NCBI GenBank assembly: GCA_033297075.1
Contig: MU858346.1
Location: forward strand, 1-24,550
Direction: 5' to 3'
Length of the DNA: 24,550 nucleotides
From: Rhypophila decipiens
Lineage: Eukaryota; Ascomycota; Sordariomycetes; Sordariales; Naviculisporaceae
The notes beneath the pieces are model-generated. The model saw nothing but the letters and a program-made list of their open reading frames with translations, was not told the DNA's origin and did no database searches. Below are positions 9,198 to 18,714 of the stretch, in pieces. The stretch's first letter is position 1. Every line of letters starts with the position of its first letter. Made by a program: the position numbers and the translations under genes.

Positions 9198-10474
9198 ATG
9201 GGAACACCAACCGCACACCTCCCCCCTGCGCTGTCGGACGAGTTCATCCGGGCGCTTTGCTCATCCGTGGACCTCCCTGAGCCGTCTCACACGGCGCCCC
9301 TCTCAGTGACAGCAGAATACCACTCCATCTACCTGCTCACCTTCACCCCGGAGTCGGTGTCCAAAATCAAGCCGGCTTTGTCGCCCGGGGTCCTTGAACC
9401 CGATGGATCAGCGGTTCTGGTCCTGCGCGTGTCAGGTCGCCACTTGCCCGGTCTCAAGACCCGCAACGAGGTGGCCGCCATGCGCTGGGTGAGCAAGCAC
9501 ACCACGATCCCTGTCCCCGCGGTCCTGCGCTTCGACGACACCGAGAAGAACCCTCTTGGCCACGAGTTTACCCTGCTGGAGAAAGCGCCCGGCACCAGCG
9601 TGGACAAGGTCTACGACCAGTTGACGGATTCCCAGAAGCACAGACTCGTCGAGCAGCTGTCCGACTACGTGATCCAGCTGCACGCCCAGCCATGGGTCCG
9701 CTGTGTCGGCGGCCTGGTTCCTGTCAAAGACAGCCATGACGTGATGCCCGGCCCGCCTGTCGAAGAGACGTTCTGGCAGAAGCCCGACATCGGCAAGCTC
9801 TGGCCCGGCGAGACGGTCGAGTCGCTCAACCCCGTCACACACGGCGCTTTTGGTGGCTACACCGAGTACATTGCAGCCAGCGTCGACCGGTACATCTATG
9901 CTATCGAGAAGCACGAGTCGCTCACCGCGTACCGGGACATGGTTCCCCGTCTAAGGGCGTTTATCGACGCTGTTCGCGCACCTGAAAAGGCCGCTGAGCT
10001 GGACGAAGCTGCCTATGTCCTTGCCCACAAGGACATGCATTTCGCCAATATCATGTGTGAGACTGCAAAAGGCGGTGATGATATTATTATTACCGCAGTT
10101 TTAGACTGGGAGTTCTCTGGCGTCGTTCCTGCGCCTCGATGGAATCCCCCGCGGGCGTTCTTGTAAGTTCAGCAGGAAGCAGGCAAAGCTACCTAGTTGG
10201 TGCTGACGTGTGGTCATGCAGATGGAATGCCCAGCGAAATGACAAGTCCAAGCCCGAGCAGGAGAAGCTGGAAAAGATGTTCCGGGCCATCTTGAAGAAG
10301 CGGGCGCCCAACGTGCTCGCCGAGATGGAGCCAAATCCGCAGCAGGAGGCCATGCAGGCCGTCCAGAGCTACGTCCGCGCCATAGTCGAGGTCTGCCCAC
10401 GCGGCCAGTGCGCCGACAAGGTTGGAAGCTGGAGAGGGGTTGCCGAGGCTAATATTGAACTGTTGGGAATTTGA
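9198..10474 (+). CDS. APH-fold phosphotransferase family protein (two exons)
   Basis: Join 9198-10162 and 10222-10474; 405 residues. Aminoglycoside phosphotransferase/choline kinase-like fold. The Brenner-type catalytic loop HKDMHFAN (H277, D279, N284) and the metal-binding VLDWEFSG (D303) lie in the expected order and spacing near the end of exon 1. N-terminal residues 60-130 look like the kinase N-lobe. The intron 10163-10221 (59 nt) has donor GTAAGT, a TGCTGAC branch-like site and acceptor CATGCAG, and splicing keeps frame through a Leu-Trp-Asn junction. The start at 9198 has context CCAAGATGG; in-frame ATGs at 9102 and 9144 would add 32 or 18 residues of non-conserved sequence. Fungi have many such proteins of unknown small-molecule substrate; there is no reason to infer antibiotic resistance. 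Converges with the acetyltransferase gene, ends 129 bp apart. Confidence 0.9.
10163..10221 (+). other. Intron of the APH-like gene
   Basis: 59 nt, GTAAGT donor, CTGAC branch-like motif at 10203-10207, CAG acceptor. Splits a leucine codon (TT/A). Reading through instead gives a stop-free alternative only after a frame change, so splicing is the better model. Confidence 0.9.
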
Positions 10475-10603
10475 TGTGTCTCTGTACAGCGGAGTGAAGA
10501 CTATGGATGCCTGGTCTCCCGAAGTGTCCGCAGAGTTGAATGGCCCAGCTTTCATATAGAGTTTCGTTTGTTCAGACCACCGTCGTCATGCTCTTGAACC
10601 AAA

Positions 10604-11830
10604 TCAACACCAACCAAAGGCTTGATTATCCACCCAAACAGTCAGTCTCCCTTTGTTACCGCCATCATCACCCCTCCACCTCAAACAAGGAAGTGACCAA
10701 TCATCGTCTTTCCTATCCTCAACAACGACATTGGTGATAACTCTCTTCGAGTTCCCTTGCCCTTGGCCATCAGCCGTGTCTTTTTCCTTGTCCCAAACCC
10801 CCATCGCCGCCGTGACAGTTACCTCATCAGGTTCCCAAACAACCACCTTCTCTAGACCAGACCTCGCGGCCTCACCAACCGCCGCTTTCAACAGCAGCTC
10901 CACGTCCCGTACCATCTTCTCGGCCTCATCGCCGGGGTCCGTAACGATCCTCAGAATCCTCAACTTGACGTTATACGCTGGGCTCGGGAGGCCATGATCC
11001 CAGTAGAGCCATGATCTCTTGTCGCGCGTAATAGCGCCATGATACATATCTGGCCTTGGCAGGCCTCTGCAGGTGTACAGCACCTCAGCCATGTACGTGT
11101 CCCGGAGCATGTGGAATGCCATTTGTTCGTATGTAGGCAGGAGGGAGACATGACGAACCGTATGCGACGGCTCGTTTTGGTCGTGAGCCTTGGCGAGAAT
11201 CTCGAGCTTGGAAGACAACAGTTGGCAGTCCCTTTCGCAGAGGGGCGGCATCTCGGTCTCGGAAAGGAGGTGCACAGCGTCGTCGTCATCTTCAGGCTGA
11301 CCAACATCAAGAGAAATGACCAACTCCCGCCTATCAAACGCTGCCCATCCCAGCCGGCCGTAAAAGTCCCCTCCAATGGCGCTATACAACACACCGACTT
11401 CATATCCGCCCTGGTCAACAAGTTCCTGCAGACGTTGGAGCATAAAGCTCGCCATTCCCTGGCCTCGGAACTGGGGCGGGGTGTATACGCTTGCAATGGC
11501 ATATGCGTTCACAGTTATGACGTCGGGGCTGGCACCGCTGGTATCCGAGACAACCGCCTGTCGATGATGCACCTCACAAGCGGAAATGAGCATTTCGGTT
11601 TCATCTTTATGAAACAGACAAAAGTATCGAATGTCCTCGTAGACTTTTGTTCCCGGGCGAGAAAGCGTTTTCTGGCTCATGAGGTATTCCTCTGGTGTTA
11701 GCGGCGGTTGAGGACTTCCGCCCATGGTGGAGATTATTTCTCGTTGTTTGGCTGTAGCTTCGCCAAAGATTACGGCTGCAGGGTTGAGTTTGAATTTTTG
11801 GGTGGCAGTTTCGGATTCTGAGTCGGCCAT
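10604..11830 (-). CDS. LYC1-like GNAT acetyltransferase
   Basis: A 408-residue single-exon protein with a GNAT acetyl-CoA binding core. Motif A is VYTPPQFRGQGMASFMLQRL (about 116-135), with the Q/R-x-x-G-x-G/A loop that grips the CoA pyrophosphate. LYSAIGGDFYGRLGW (148-162) is the motif B-like strand-helix ending in the Y-x-x-x-G-W signature. The long C-terminal half (about 200-408) ends in LTVWVDNQAFGWC. The overall length and arrangement resemble the fungal LYC1 lysine N6-acetyltransferase family (known from Yarrowia lipolytica lysine catabolism), although that assignment rests on layout and remembered family features rather than alignment. Probably cytosolic; no signal or membrane segment. 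The start (CAGCCATGGCC) has strong context. Converges with the APH-like gene downstream. Confidence 0.88.
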   Translation of the reverse strand: MADSESETATQKFKLNPAAVIFGEATAKQREIISTMGGSPQPPLTPEEYLMSQKTLSRPGTKVYEDIRYFCLFHKDETEMLISACEVHHRQAVVSDTSGASPDVITVNAYAIASVYTPPQFRGQGMASFMLQRLQELVDQGGYEVGVLYSAIGGDFYGRLGWAAFDRRELVISLDVGQPEDDDDAVHLLSETEMPPLCERDCQLLSSKLEILAKAHDQNEPSHTVRHVSLLPTYEQMAFHMLRDTYMAEVLYTCRGLPRPDMYHGAITRDKRSWLYWDHGLPSPAYNVKLRILRIVTDPGDEAEKMVRDVELLLKAAVGEAARSGLEKVVVWEPDEVTVTAAMGVWDKEKDTADGQGQGNSKRVITNVVVEDRKDDDWSLPCLRWRGDDGGNKGRLTVWVDNQAFGWC

Positions 11831-12324
11831 GGCTGCATGTGGTGTTCCCAGCTAAGTAGGGAGTTTAGGTTGGGCTGTAACTTGTCAAGTGCCGCAGTTT
11901 CTTGAGAAACGGAGGGAAGAGGGGAGATGACCTCTTATTTCAGCTCTGCTTTCCCGATTGTACTGTACAGGAAGGTGGTATTGGTCTAGGCTGGGCAGTG
12001 TATTACAGGTCAGTTCGGAGTGGGGGCTGACGCGGAGTGCTGTACAAGCACCTACCTGAGTCCGAGGTTCTGGATACTAGTATCTTGCATGGAATGCGAG
12101 ATACTGATCGGTTCGCAAAACGAAGGCTCAACCGACAAGGACATGGAGGATCATATTACTTGCTAAAGCATTTGTATAGAATCAAGTCCAGGACGGAGCG
12201 CTATTGCTGCCCCGAGTGGTTCAGTGGTATATCCCAGGTCTGACAACCTTGACGCCAAACTCCTCGCTGAGACCGAAAGTAAGAAAGGCAAAAAGACGAC
12301 ATCATGAACGTGTATGTCATAAAC
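11831..12324. other. Intergenic region, promoter of the GNAT gene
   Basis: About 490 bp between two minus-strand genes. It should hold the 3' UTR of the membrane protein gene and the promoter of the GNAT gene. Only short chance frames are present. A small hairpin-like GTTTCTTGAGAAAC lies near 11898-11911. Nothing else stands out. Confidence 0.5.
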
Positions 12325-12469
12325 TTACAAAGACCCCCGATGTCGCACAACCGGTCCAGGGCCAGCCCAGTACTCGTCCATATCGGCGTCATCGTAATAC
12401 CCACCACCGCTATTGCCGCTGAATCCACTCTCTCTGGTGCCAGCCCCGTCTATTATTCCCTGTCTTGCC

Positions 12470-12514
<45 letters not shown>

Positions 12515-14160
12515 CCATCATCGTGGTCTACTGAAGCCCTGTAAGAGTGAAAGGAAGTGCACCGTGGGTGACCCACATGACCGCCGTCATCTCTCGAGTA
12601 TCTTCCCTCCTCTAATTCGATGTAATTATAATCCGCCTTTGCTTGGTCAAAGCTGCTTGCGTCGGTACTCAGGCTCGTTCTTGGTCGTGTAAACGAGAGC
12701 TCTGATGTGGAAAGGGCCACGCCGATGGGGCTCCCTGCAAGGGTTGGTGTCGTTAGAGTGGTGCGGGTGGTGGTTGTTGGCGACGTCCAGCTGCTGCTGG
12801 TCCTCCAACCTGCCTTGTCACGGCACGTGAAAGCAGGTGCGGTTATGGATGAGCTTCGGGGCTTTGCGCTCCGCTTGGGATCTGAGACAACTGGCGAGTT
12901 GCTGTAATGTAACACGCCGGACGGCGCCTTCTGCAGACTCGACCGAGGGACTTGGACAGCCGAGGAGATGGGGTTTGGCTCTGCCGAGCGTCTATTCCCA
13001 CTCCCAAAGCTCGTTTTCGACATCCTCGCAGCGCCGCCACCTCCAGAAGCTGCCGTCGATGCCGCGTGGGTAGTGGTGTTCGGTTCTCTGCCCCTTACGA
13101 ACAAGAAGAACCTAGGGAAAGAAGGCATGCACCCCACCAGGATCGTGCCAAAGTATTCCACCATGCTATTGCCGTCAATGTGTTAGCAGACATCAATCAT
13201 GGCTGAAGGAGCAGTTGATGAGACTCACGTCCAAATCCCAACCTTGGCAATAATCCACGTCAGGTCGCCATCCCAAAGCAACGGCACCCGAACCGCCACC
13301 CCAACGGCAGCAATGACACACGTCACCGCGCCGACCGCAAACACGGCCGAGATGCCCAGGCGCCTCTTGACGCTCAACTTCAGCCTCCAAATGGCCCAAA
13401 TCGGCACGACCAGGATGCCCAAGTCCAAAACGAGATTCATCACCCCACCCACAACAGTCGCAGCCGCAACATCTATACAGCTACCCTCCCTGGCCGCCTC
13501 TCCAACTAAATCCCACGCCTTCTCCCTCGGCGTGCACTGAAACACAAAACTGAAAAACGCAGCCAGATAATACGCCCCATTGAGAAACATGAGCCCGTAC
13601 AAGGCCCAGAATATCGGATTGCTCGCATCGCTTTTAAGGACACTCGTCGCATATTCCCGCCTCGTGACAGCAGTGAACAGTCGGCGATGTGACGGACTGT
13701 CAGGACAGAACAAGGTCCGCAGCTGGAAGAGAATCGACGCCTTGGCAGCGAACATGGTGAGGGCATAGGAAATCTCGGCGAGATATGACATCCAGGCAAA
13801 GTGAGAGATGTCAGAGAGTCGAACATCCCAGAGGTGGCGAGAGAAGCCCGAGTTGGAAACGTGTATGTAGATGCCGTCCCAGACTAGGATGCCGGTTGTT
13901 GCCAGGACGCAGAAGTATTCTTCCGGGCGAAATTCGCGCATTAGGTAGGCTTTTGTGAATATGCGGAGGGTTGCGACAAGAGTTATAAGCGTCATTGTCG
14001 ATATAGCCAGTGTGAGGACTATGGGATGGAGAGTTGGCGGGTCGACGAAGTTGCTCGTCTGGCCTGGGGGTGGGACCATTGCGGGAATAGAGGTCATGTC
14101 GAATGTGAATGACGCTGGCTCGGAGTCGGACCCCGAGGTCATGGGCGATGTCGTTGCCAT
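12325..14160 (-). CDS. Pth11-like seven-helix integral membrane protein (rhodopsin domain)
   Basis: Join, on the minus strand, 14160-13229 and 13165-12325; 590 residues. Seven hydrophobic segments at about 46-68, 82-101, 121-145, 182-208, 231-256, 269-290 and 300-325. Family marks of the fungal rhodopsin/Pth11-like domain are visible: FQCTPREKAWD after helix 4, and NLVLDLGILVVPIWAIWRLKLS (helix 5 with D-x3-L-x3-P) followed by basic KRRLG. The last helix is completed only by splicing, since exon 1 ends in AKVGIWT and exon 2 continues VEYFGTILVGCMPSF. The tail (about 330-590) is cytoplasmic by analogy, Ser/Thr-rich, with a run of about 14 Asp near residues 528-542 encoded by a GAT microsatellite. 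Proteins of this class sit in the plasma membrane and some act as G-protein-coupled receptors; ligand unknown. Start at 14160 is the first ATG. Confidence 0.87.
12469..12522. repeat. Trinucleotide CAT/ATG microsatellite
   Basis: About 16 uninterrupted CAT triplets followed by CACCATCATCG. On the minus strand it reads GAT and encodes the poly-aspartate run in the tail of the membrane protein. Likely length-polymorphic between strains, always in steps of one residue. Confidence 0.95.
13166..13228 (-). other. Intron of the Pth11-like gene
   Basis: 63 nt on the minus strand with donor GTGAGT, branch-like TGCTAACAC and acceptor AATAG. Splits a threonine codon (AC/C) inside the seventh helix. The helix and family match are continuous only after removal. 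Confidence 0.92.
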
Positions 14161-15600
14161 GTTGCGATTATGTCCAATGAAGTGGCTGAGGGTATTATAG
14201 TGATGCAGTGGTCCGTGAAGCGCGGAATTATGGATGAACTGCCACCTCAGTGGTTCTCCGGAGCACTCATCTTTTCACCTTTTGTCCAGTTGTTTGTTGT
14301 CTCTCTCACTTTGCTGTGATCGCCGAGATATTTGTCGACTACGGGCTGACCAGTCGAAAAGAAAAGGGGCAAAAAGTGCCTGGAGGGAATCAGGTGAGAG
14401 CGAGACCAAAGGTATAAAAACTGGCCGACGTTGAACCTGCAAGCCCGGGGAACTTCAAATTAGTATTAACAAGATATCGGTTCTCAATGCAAGGTTTGCC
14501 AAACACCACAAGGGGAAAAAAAGAAAAAAAAGAAGAGGTCACGTTTGTCCTCGACACCCTCCCGCGCCATGGCATACGGGAGGGTGTCTCTGCACTATAT
14601 GGAAGGAGTCCAGAAAAGGGGACCCCGTGTGTGCCTGGCGCCCAGAACCACTGAGAGCCCATCACAGTGGGCCGAGGCCGTTCCGAGAAGAAAAGAATGC
14701 ACCGAAAGTCGGTTGTGGCGGCGCAATGGGGTGGTGCAGGGCCAAGAACGGGCTCCCTCCCGGTCTCATTGGCCGCCCTAACTCGCGGGGTGGTGGCACA
14801 AGACCGATTTATGCGCTGCCACCACCTTCGGGCCAAGAGGTCCTCGGAAGCTCGTTGGTCAACAAATAGTTGACCAATTTTCGGAGCTGGGCCAATGGGG
14901 AGCCAGGTGCCGTGGCTGTGGCCTGAATAGGCAACATGGCGCCGTGAAGTATCGAGACGCCAAGCTAGCGGAGGTGCCGAAAAGGGAAAACCAACTGCAG
15001 ATTTTGAGAAACTATTATTTTTGTTGGTGGTTCATGGTCTGCTATCAAGATCATGGTGCTCAGCTGGTGTCATGACGGCAGGTCGGGTAAAAATGTATTT
15101 GGACTTTCTGAGTTCATCTTTGTGTGGTGTGTGAAGCAACCCCGACCGTTGCCAAGCTACCAAGTCGTTAGCGCCGCCTGGCCGAAGAGTTAAAGGGATG
15201 AGTTTTCAGAGTGACTCACGTGTTACCGCTACACCACCAAGACCTTTTCGCTTTGTTGAATTTCAATACCTGATAGACTAATATATCAATCTCGGATCGT
15301 ACGTAGCCAATGCCTAAACCCGTATCCCAGCTAAATGAGCACCCGACGTGGAAGCGAGTTAATCAAGTCCGTAATTCTGCCATCTGCATGGTTTCAACTC
15401 GTTAATGACGGTTCTATCATTAGTATCTCGGCCAGAGAAGAAGTACCCCTTCCTCCGGCATTTGCCACGGAGACTCGTCAGATGGATGGCCTTGCCGCCT
15501 GCTTGTGCCATGTGTGTAAAACTCCCTTTCATGAACACCCACCCAGGCCTGGTACAGCAAGTGAGTTGGGGTTGCTGCCTGTCGTAGCCGCAGCCCACTG
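14161..15600. other. Intergenic, no supportable gene
   Basis: It begins with the promoter of the Pth11-like gene. Short frames on both strands (for example 14390-14836 minus and 15335-15637 plus) have no domain or protein-like pattern. An A-rich run lies at 14514-14535 and a CACGTG E-box-like hexamer at about 15218. Nothing else seen. Confidence 0.5.
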
Positions 15601-15624
15601 GGCTTTGGACCCGAGGCAGTTACT

Positions 15625-16590
15625 TTGGGCATCCTAGCACTAGCTAGGAAAACACCGGTTGGAAGCCCTGTCTTCAGCTTCCACCACCAGCTTGTCGTCT
15701 TTCGAAGACAGCGAGCATCATCCCTCGGCCAAGAGCAGGAGCGTCACCGCGTTTGATACGTTGCTGATCAGCGCCGGCCACAGACTTCCTCTTCGTGAGC
15801 CAGTCTTCTTTCGCCGGCACCACCGTTGAGAATCCTCGTCGTCGATTTCCACCAGTGATCGGAAACCCTTGTCGACTCAGCACTGCTCGGAGCTCCTGCT
15901 TCCACCAACACCACGTCATACAGGCACCACAGCGACCGATCCGCAACCGATTCGAACGCGCTGAGACCATGCGCCTCCTCCTCTCGAAGTCTTCCTCCCC
16001 GTTACGGCTTTGCGACTGCCACGCTCCTCCTCCCTCCTCGACTTGATGGATGTTGATGATGCGCCGACCATTGCCAGCTTCCCGGTACCAAGTACCAATG
16101 ACGCACAGAACCGGGAGGAGGCGATCAGAAGCGTCGACGGACTCGCGTAAGCTCCTTCAAGCTCAATATTCACAGCATCTTGCAACCACTTGACGACCAG
16201 CAACAGTGTAATTGCCCCAAGAAACCCCGAAGTCTTGGAAGTTCAAGATAGGCGGACCCATACTATTGGATCAACGAGCCGGCGAATGAACTGGCCAGTG
16301 CCTGGCTCCTTCTCGCCGGCCACAGTCTTCCTGCCTAGCACTAGTTGGAAGCCCAGATCTACGGCTTCCACCAGTGTTGAGCTTCATCTACAGAATCAGC
16401 CTACACTCCTTGCATACAAACGCCTTGTGGAAAGCTTGAATCTGTAGATTAAGCCCAACAACCAAGCCACGGCTTCGCAACTGCCACGCGTATACCACGC
16501 GCCTCCTCCTCTCTCGAAACCTTCCTCCCCGTTACGCCGTTACGACTGCTACGGTCACTCCTCCCTCCTCCACGCAACCGATCCGTGCCT
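15625..16590. repeat. Degenerate direct duplication with pyrimidine-rich leader
   Basis: Several blocks recur in the same order: CCTAGCACTAG followed by GTTGGAAGCCC and CTTCCACCA (about 15631 and 16330); GCCGGCCACAG-CTTCCT (about 15773 and 16315); and a leader GCGCCTCCTCCTCT...CTTCCTCCCCGTTACG...CTCCTCCCTCCTC (15971-16040 and 16499-16575, offset 528 bp, about 85 percent identical by eye). A third scrap, ACGGCTTCGCAACTGCCACGC, is at 16469-16489. The block order is not perfectly conserved, so this is an old duplication with rearrangement. Confidence 0.65.
16046..16447 (+). CDS. Candidate small two-exon gene or captured gene fragment
   Basis: Exon 1 at 16046-16146 begins MDVDDAPTIASFPVPSTND and would otherwise hit a stop at 16148-16150. 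A consensus donor GTAAGC at 16147, a CTTGAC branch-like site and acceptor CAACAG at 16206 define a 60-nt intron that rejoins an open frame to 16447, giving 113 residues. The first 34 residues look like a genuine protein start, with a pyrimidine-rich leader directly upstream. The second exon is low in protein character and overlaps the duplicated block, so the gene may be only a 5' fragment fused to unrelated DNA. No family recognised. Confidence 0.3.
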
Positions 16591-16615
16591 GCCTCGCGCC
16601 GGACCCTCTCTCACG

Positions 16616-17705
16616 ATGACTTCGATTAAAGCTATACATGCCGAATGGTGGCAGTACATGAAGGAGGTTAAAAAGGACTGTAAGGAGAGGGTTGACAATG
16701 CGTACGAATTCGCCGAGGAAATGAAGGCATTTGCTGCCGAATCCTATGACGATAAATTGGAAGCAGAAAGGCAGGATTCCTCCTTGCTTGAGCAAACGCG
16801 CCGCCGCCCAACGCTCTCGATCTGGCCGGTCATGACGGTTTCAATCGAGCCCTGCGCGCCTACTGGGCCAACTCCGGAACTTGCCGTCATACCAAAGAGG
16901 GTGGCCACTGAGTTCAACAGCCACCTCCAGTCAATTCGCCGCCATGCCCGCAGTATTGATCACTACTTTCGCTCTGTTGGCCGGCTGACTGCTGACATCA
17001 GCCCCGATCCCGCGCCGGATGTGCGCAGGGAATACACTACTTCCTCCGCGGCAACTGCCTTAACGGCTTCATCAGCTCCAACGACTTCAACGGCCAGCCG
17101 TACTTGCCGGCGATGCCAGCTGACGATGCGGTCAAGGACCAGTCTTTTTCGCCACATCAAGAGCATGACAAGCTTCCTGGAAGTGAGATGACCAAGGAAT
17201 CTGACACTGAACTTGTGGACAATCCTCTAGATGATTACAAGTTATCTAAGGTATACAAAGATATTCAAGAAACTGGAGGCCAGGATAATAACACTAGCTT
17301 AGTAGCTGCTGGACACTTGTCTACTACAGTATCCAATATCAGCTTTGCTGATTTGGCCACGACTGACTTGCAAATACTACTATAGGCCAACCTTATAGTT
17401 CTCGCTCAGGTTTTGGCTAAAGTACTTACCCTCCTGAAACTTGAAGAAGCTCGCTTAGGTACTAACCCAGGAGTCGGTAGTACTATAGTAAGTAGTTCGA
17501 ACATTACTTGTAGTTCGCTAGAGGTAGCTGCTGAACATCCTACTGTCGAAAATGCTCGTCCAGTGCTGGTGAACCCAGTACCACTGCAAACCCACATCCT
17601 ATAAGTCCCTTAACACCGACTACTCCCGAGTTTGTTCCCCGTTCTAGAAGCACCTCAACCCCGCCCGGCCTCGCTCTGGCACCACAGGATTTTCCAGCCG
17701 TATAA
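16616..17705 (+). pseudogene. Decayed gene with C2H2-like finger (possibly retroelement-derived)
   Basis: Starts with MTSIKAIHAEWWQYMKEVKK and an acidic/basic, probably coiled-coil helical segment (residues 1-60). C164-x2-C167-x12-H180 forms most of a C2H2 finger. The expected second histidine is missing in this frame, but EHDKLPG lies in the neighbouring +1 frame right there, so a one-step frameshift near 17155-17165 separates finger from continuation. That second frame runs 17104-17382, meets an in-frame TAG (17383-17385) and continues open to 17604. Near 17550 the protein-like reading moves to a third frame (Pro/Ser/Thr-rich, APQDFPAV, stop 17703-17705). Two shifts plus one stop argue for a pseudogene. 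CxxC...SRxxLFxHI-type fingers occur in some fungal transposon proteins, which is only suggestive here. Confidence 0.5.
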
Positions 17706-17731
17706 GTAGATCAACCTAGTCACGGAAATCC

Positions 17732-17768
17732 GACTGGCCAGTCAGACTGTTCGGTATACCGAACAGTC
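17732..17768. promoter_or_regulatory. Two adjacent perfect palindromes (12 bp and 24 bp)
   Basis: GACTGGCCAGTC (17732-17743), one base, then a perfect 24-bp palindrome 17745-17768 whose left half is GACTGTTCGGTA. Its centre contains CGG-TATA-CCG, the same CGG-N4-CCG layout as the sites at 139-178. Weaker stems follow: CCGTAG/CTACGG around 17780-17805 and TACGCC/GGCGTA around 17824-17843. It lies just after the stop of the decayed gene. Function unknown: operator, transposon end or transcript fold. Confidence 0.55.
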
Positions 17769-17843
17769 CGTTGGGGGCCCCGTAGAGCCGCCGCGACTAC
17801 GGAATCATCGGATCGCTAGTTCATACGCCGGCATACTGGCGTA

Positions 17844-18714
17844 CGGATCCAGCACTAAGGACTTGTGGACTATGGTACTATGTCTGACTGTGGAATTTTT
17901 AATTGAGGATTGCCGCATGGGCCTACGAAAGCAAAAAGAAATACAAAATATTTACCTAAGAATAAAATGGGGACGGAGATCATGTAGAGGGAGGGGCACA
18001 GAACTTCCGTCTTCTCCACTTAATGTTGAAGGATACGAATTCCGTAATGAGGTTCTGGGTTAGAGATATGAATATGGGGAGTTCAAAAGAGGATATCCAG
18101 ATTGCTTGGTGTGGGTTGGGAAAACTATTTAGAGACATTGGGAAGCACACCTGCGCAATGAAGAAAACAAGTGTCACATAATACAAAATACCTTAACGAA
18201 GCACACAGGCTACATGTACCACGTAGGAGCAGTGTCGATTGCAGGTTGATACGCCTTCTTCTCTTGCCAGCTCTACAAGATGACAGGCGGAGCTTCGTGG
18301 TCAGGGCCTATAACAGCTGAAGGACGAGCTTGAGCTGCCTCAAGACCAGCTGCATAGTAATTAGGGCCACTGGTGCCTCCATTGACGATAGGCAGTTTGG
18401 TACTAGGGAGGGATGCTTCCTTAATCTGCGACGGGGCTTTCAAGACTCCACGAGTAGTTGTTGGTAAAACTAGTGTAAGTAACACTCTACGCGTGGCCCC
18501 ATTCGCATTGAACTAGGCCGATTTACGTATATGCGTGTTGTTTCTTTGTGGTTGTCATTGTCTATCGAATTGCAGCTATTCAGGGCCAAAAACCGGTGGT
18601 TTTGTAGCCCAGTTGTTGTAGAGCCGCCAAGGCGGCCGGAGTAGCTTATTCGCCGTAGTAGATTATTCCAATAGTAGTGGGTGGCTTTATCAACGGAGCC
18701 TGAGGAGCAGCCGG
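17844..18714. other. No supportable gene
   Basis: Short frames on both strands only. The minus frame 18273-18485 has a slightly protein-like end (GGTSGPNYYAAGLEAAQARP) but no start context, splice partner or family. Immediately right of it the ded1 fragment ends at a stop at 18715-18717. Confidence 0.45.

Noticed and set aside
9432..9914. Minus-strand ORF of 160 codons
   Set aside because: Antisense shadow of the APH-like gene, favoured by its high GC third positions.
11039..11701. Plus-strand ORF of 220 codons
   Set aside because: Antisense shadow of the GNAT gene; no motif of its own.
12465..12692. Plus-strand ORF starting with poly-histidine
   Set aside because: Antisense of the GAT microsatellite inside the Pth11-like exon; the minus-strand reading has the family match.
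5407..14160. Secondary-metabolite gene cluster
   Set aside because: No polyketide synthase, NRPS, terpene or other backbone enzyme; the neighbours are unrelated families.
14390..14836. 148-codon minus-strand ORF upstream of the Pth11-like gene
   Set aside because: No protein-like pattern, three frames open together at 14545-14870; treated as intergenic.
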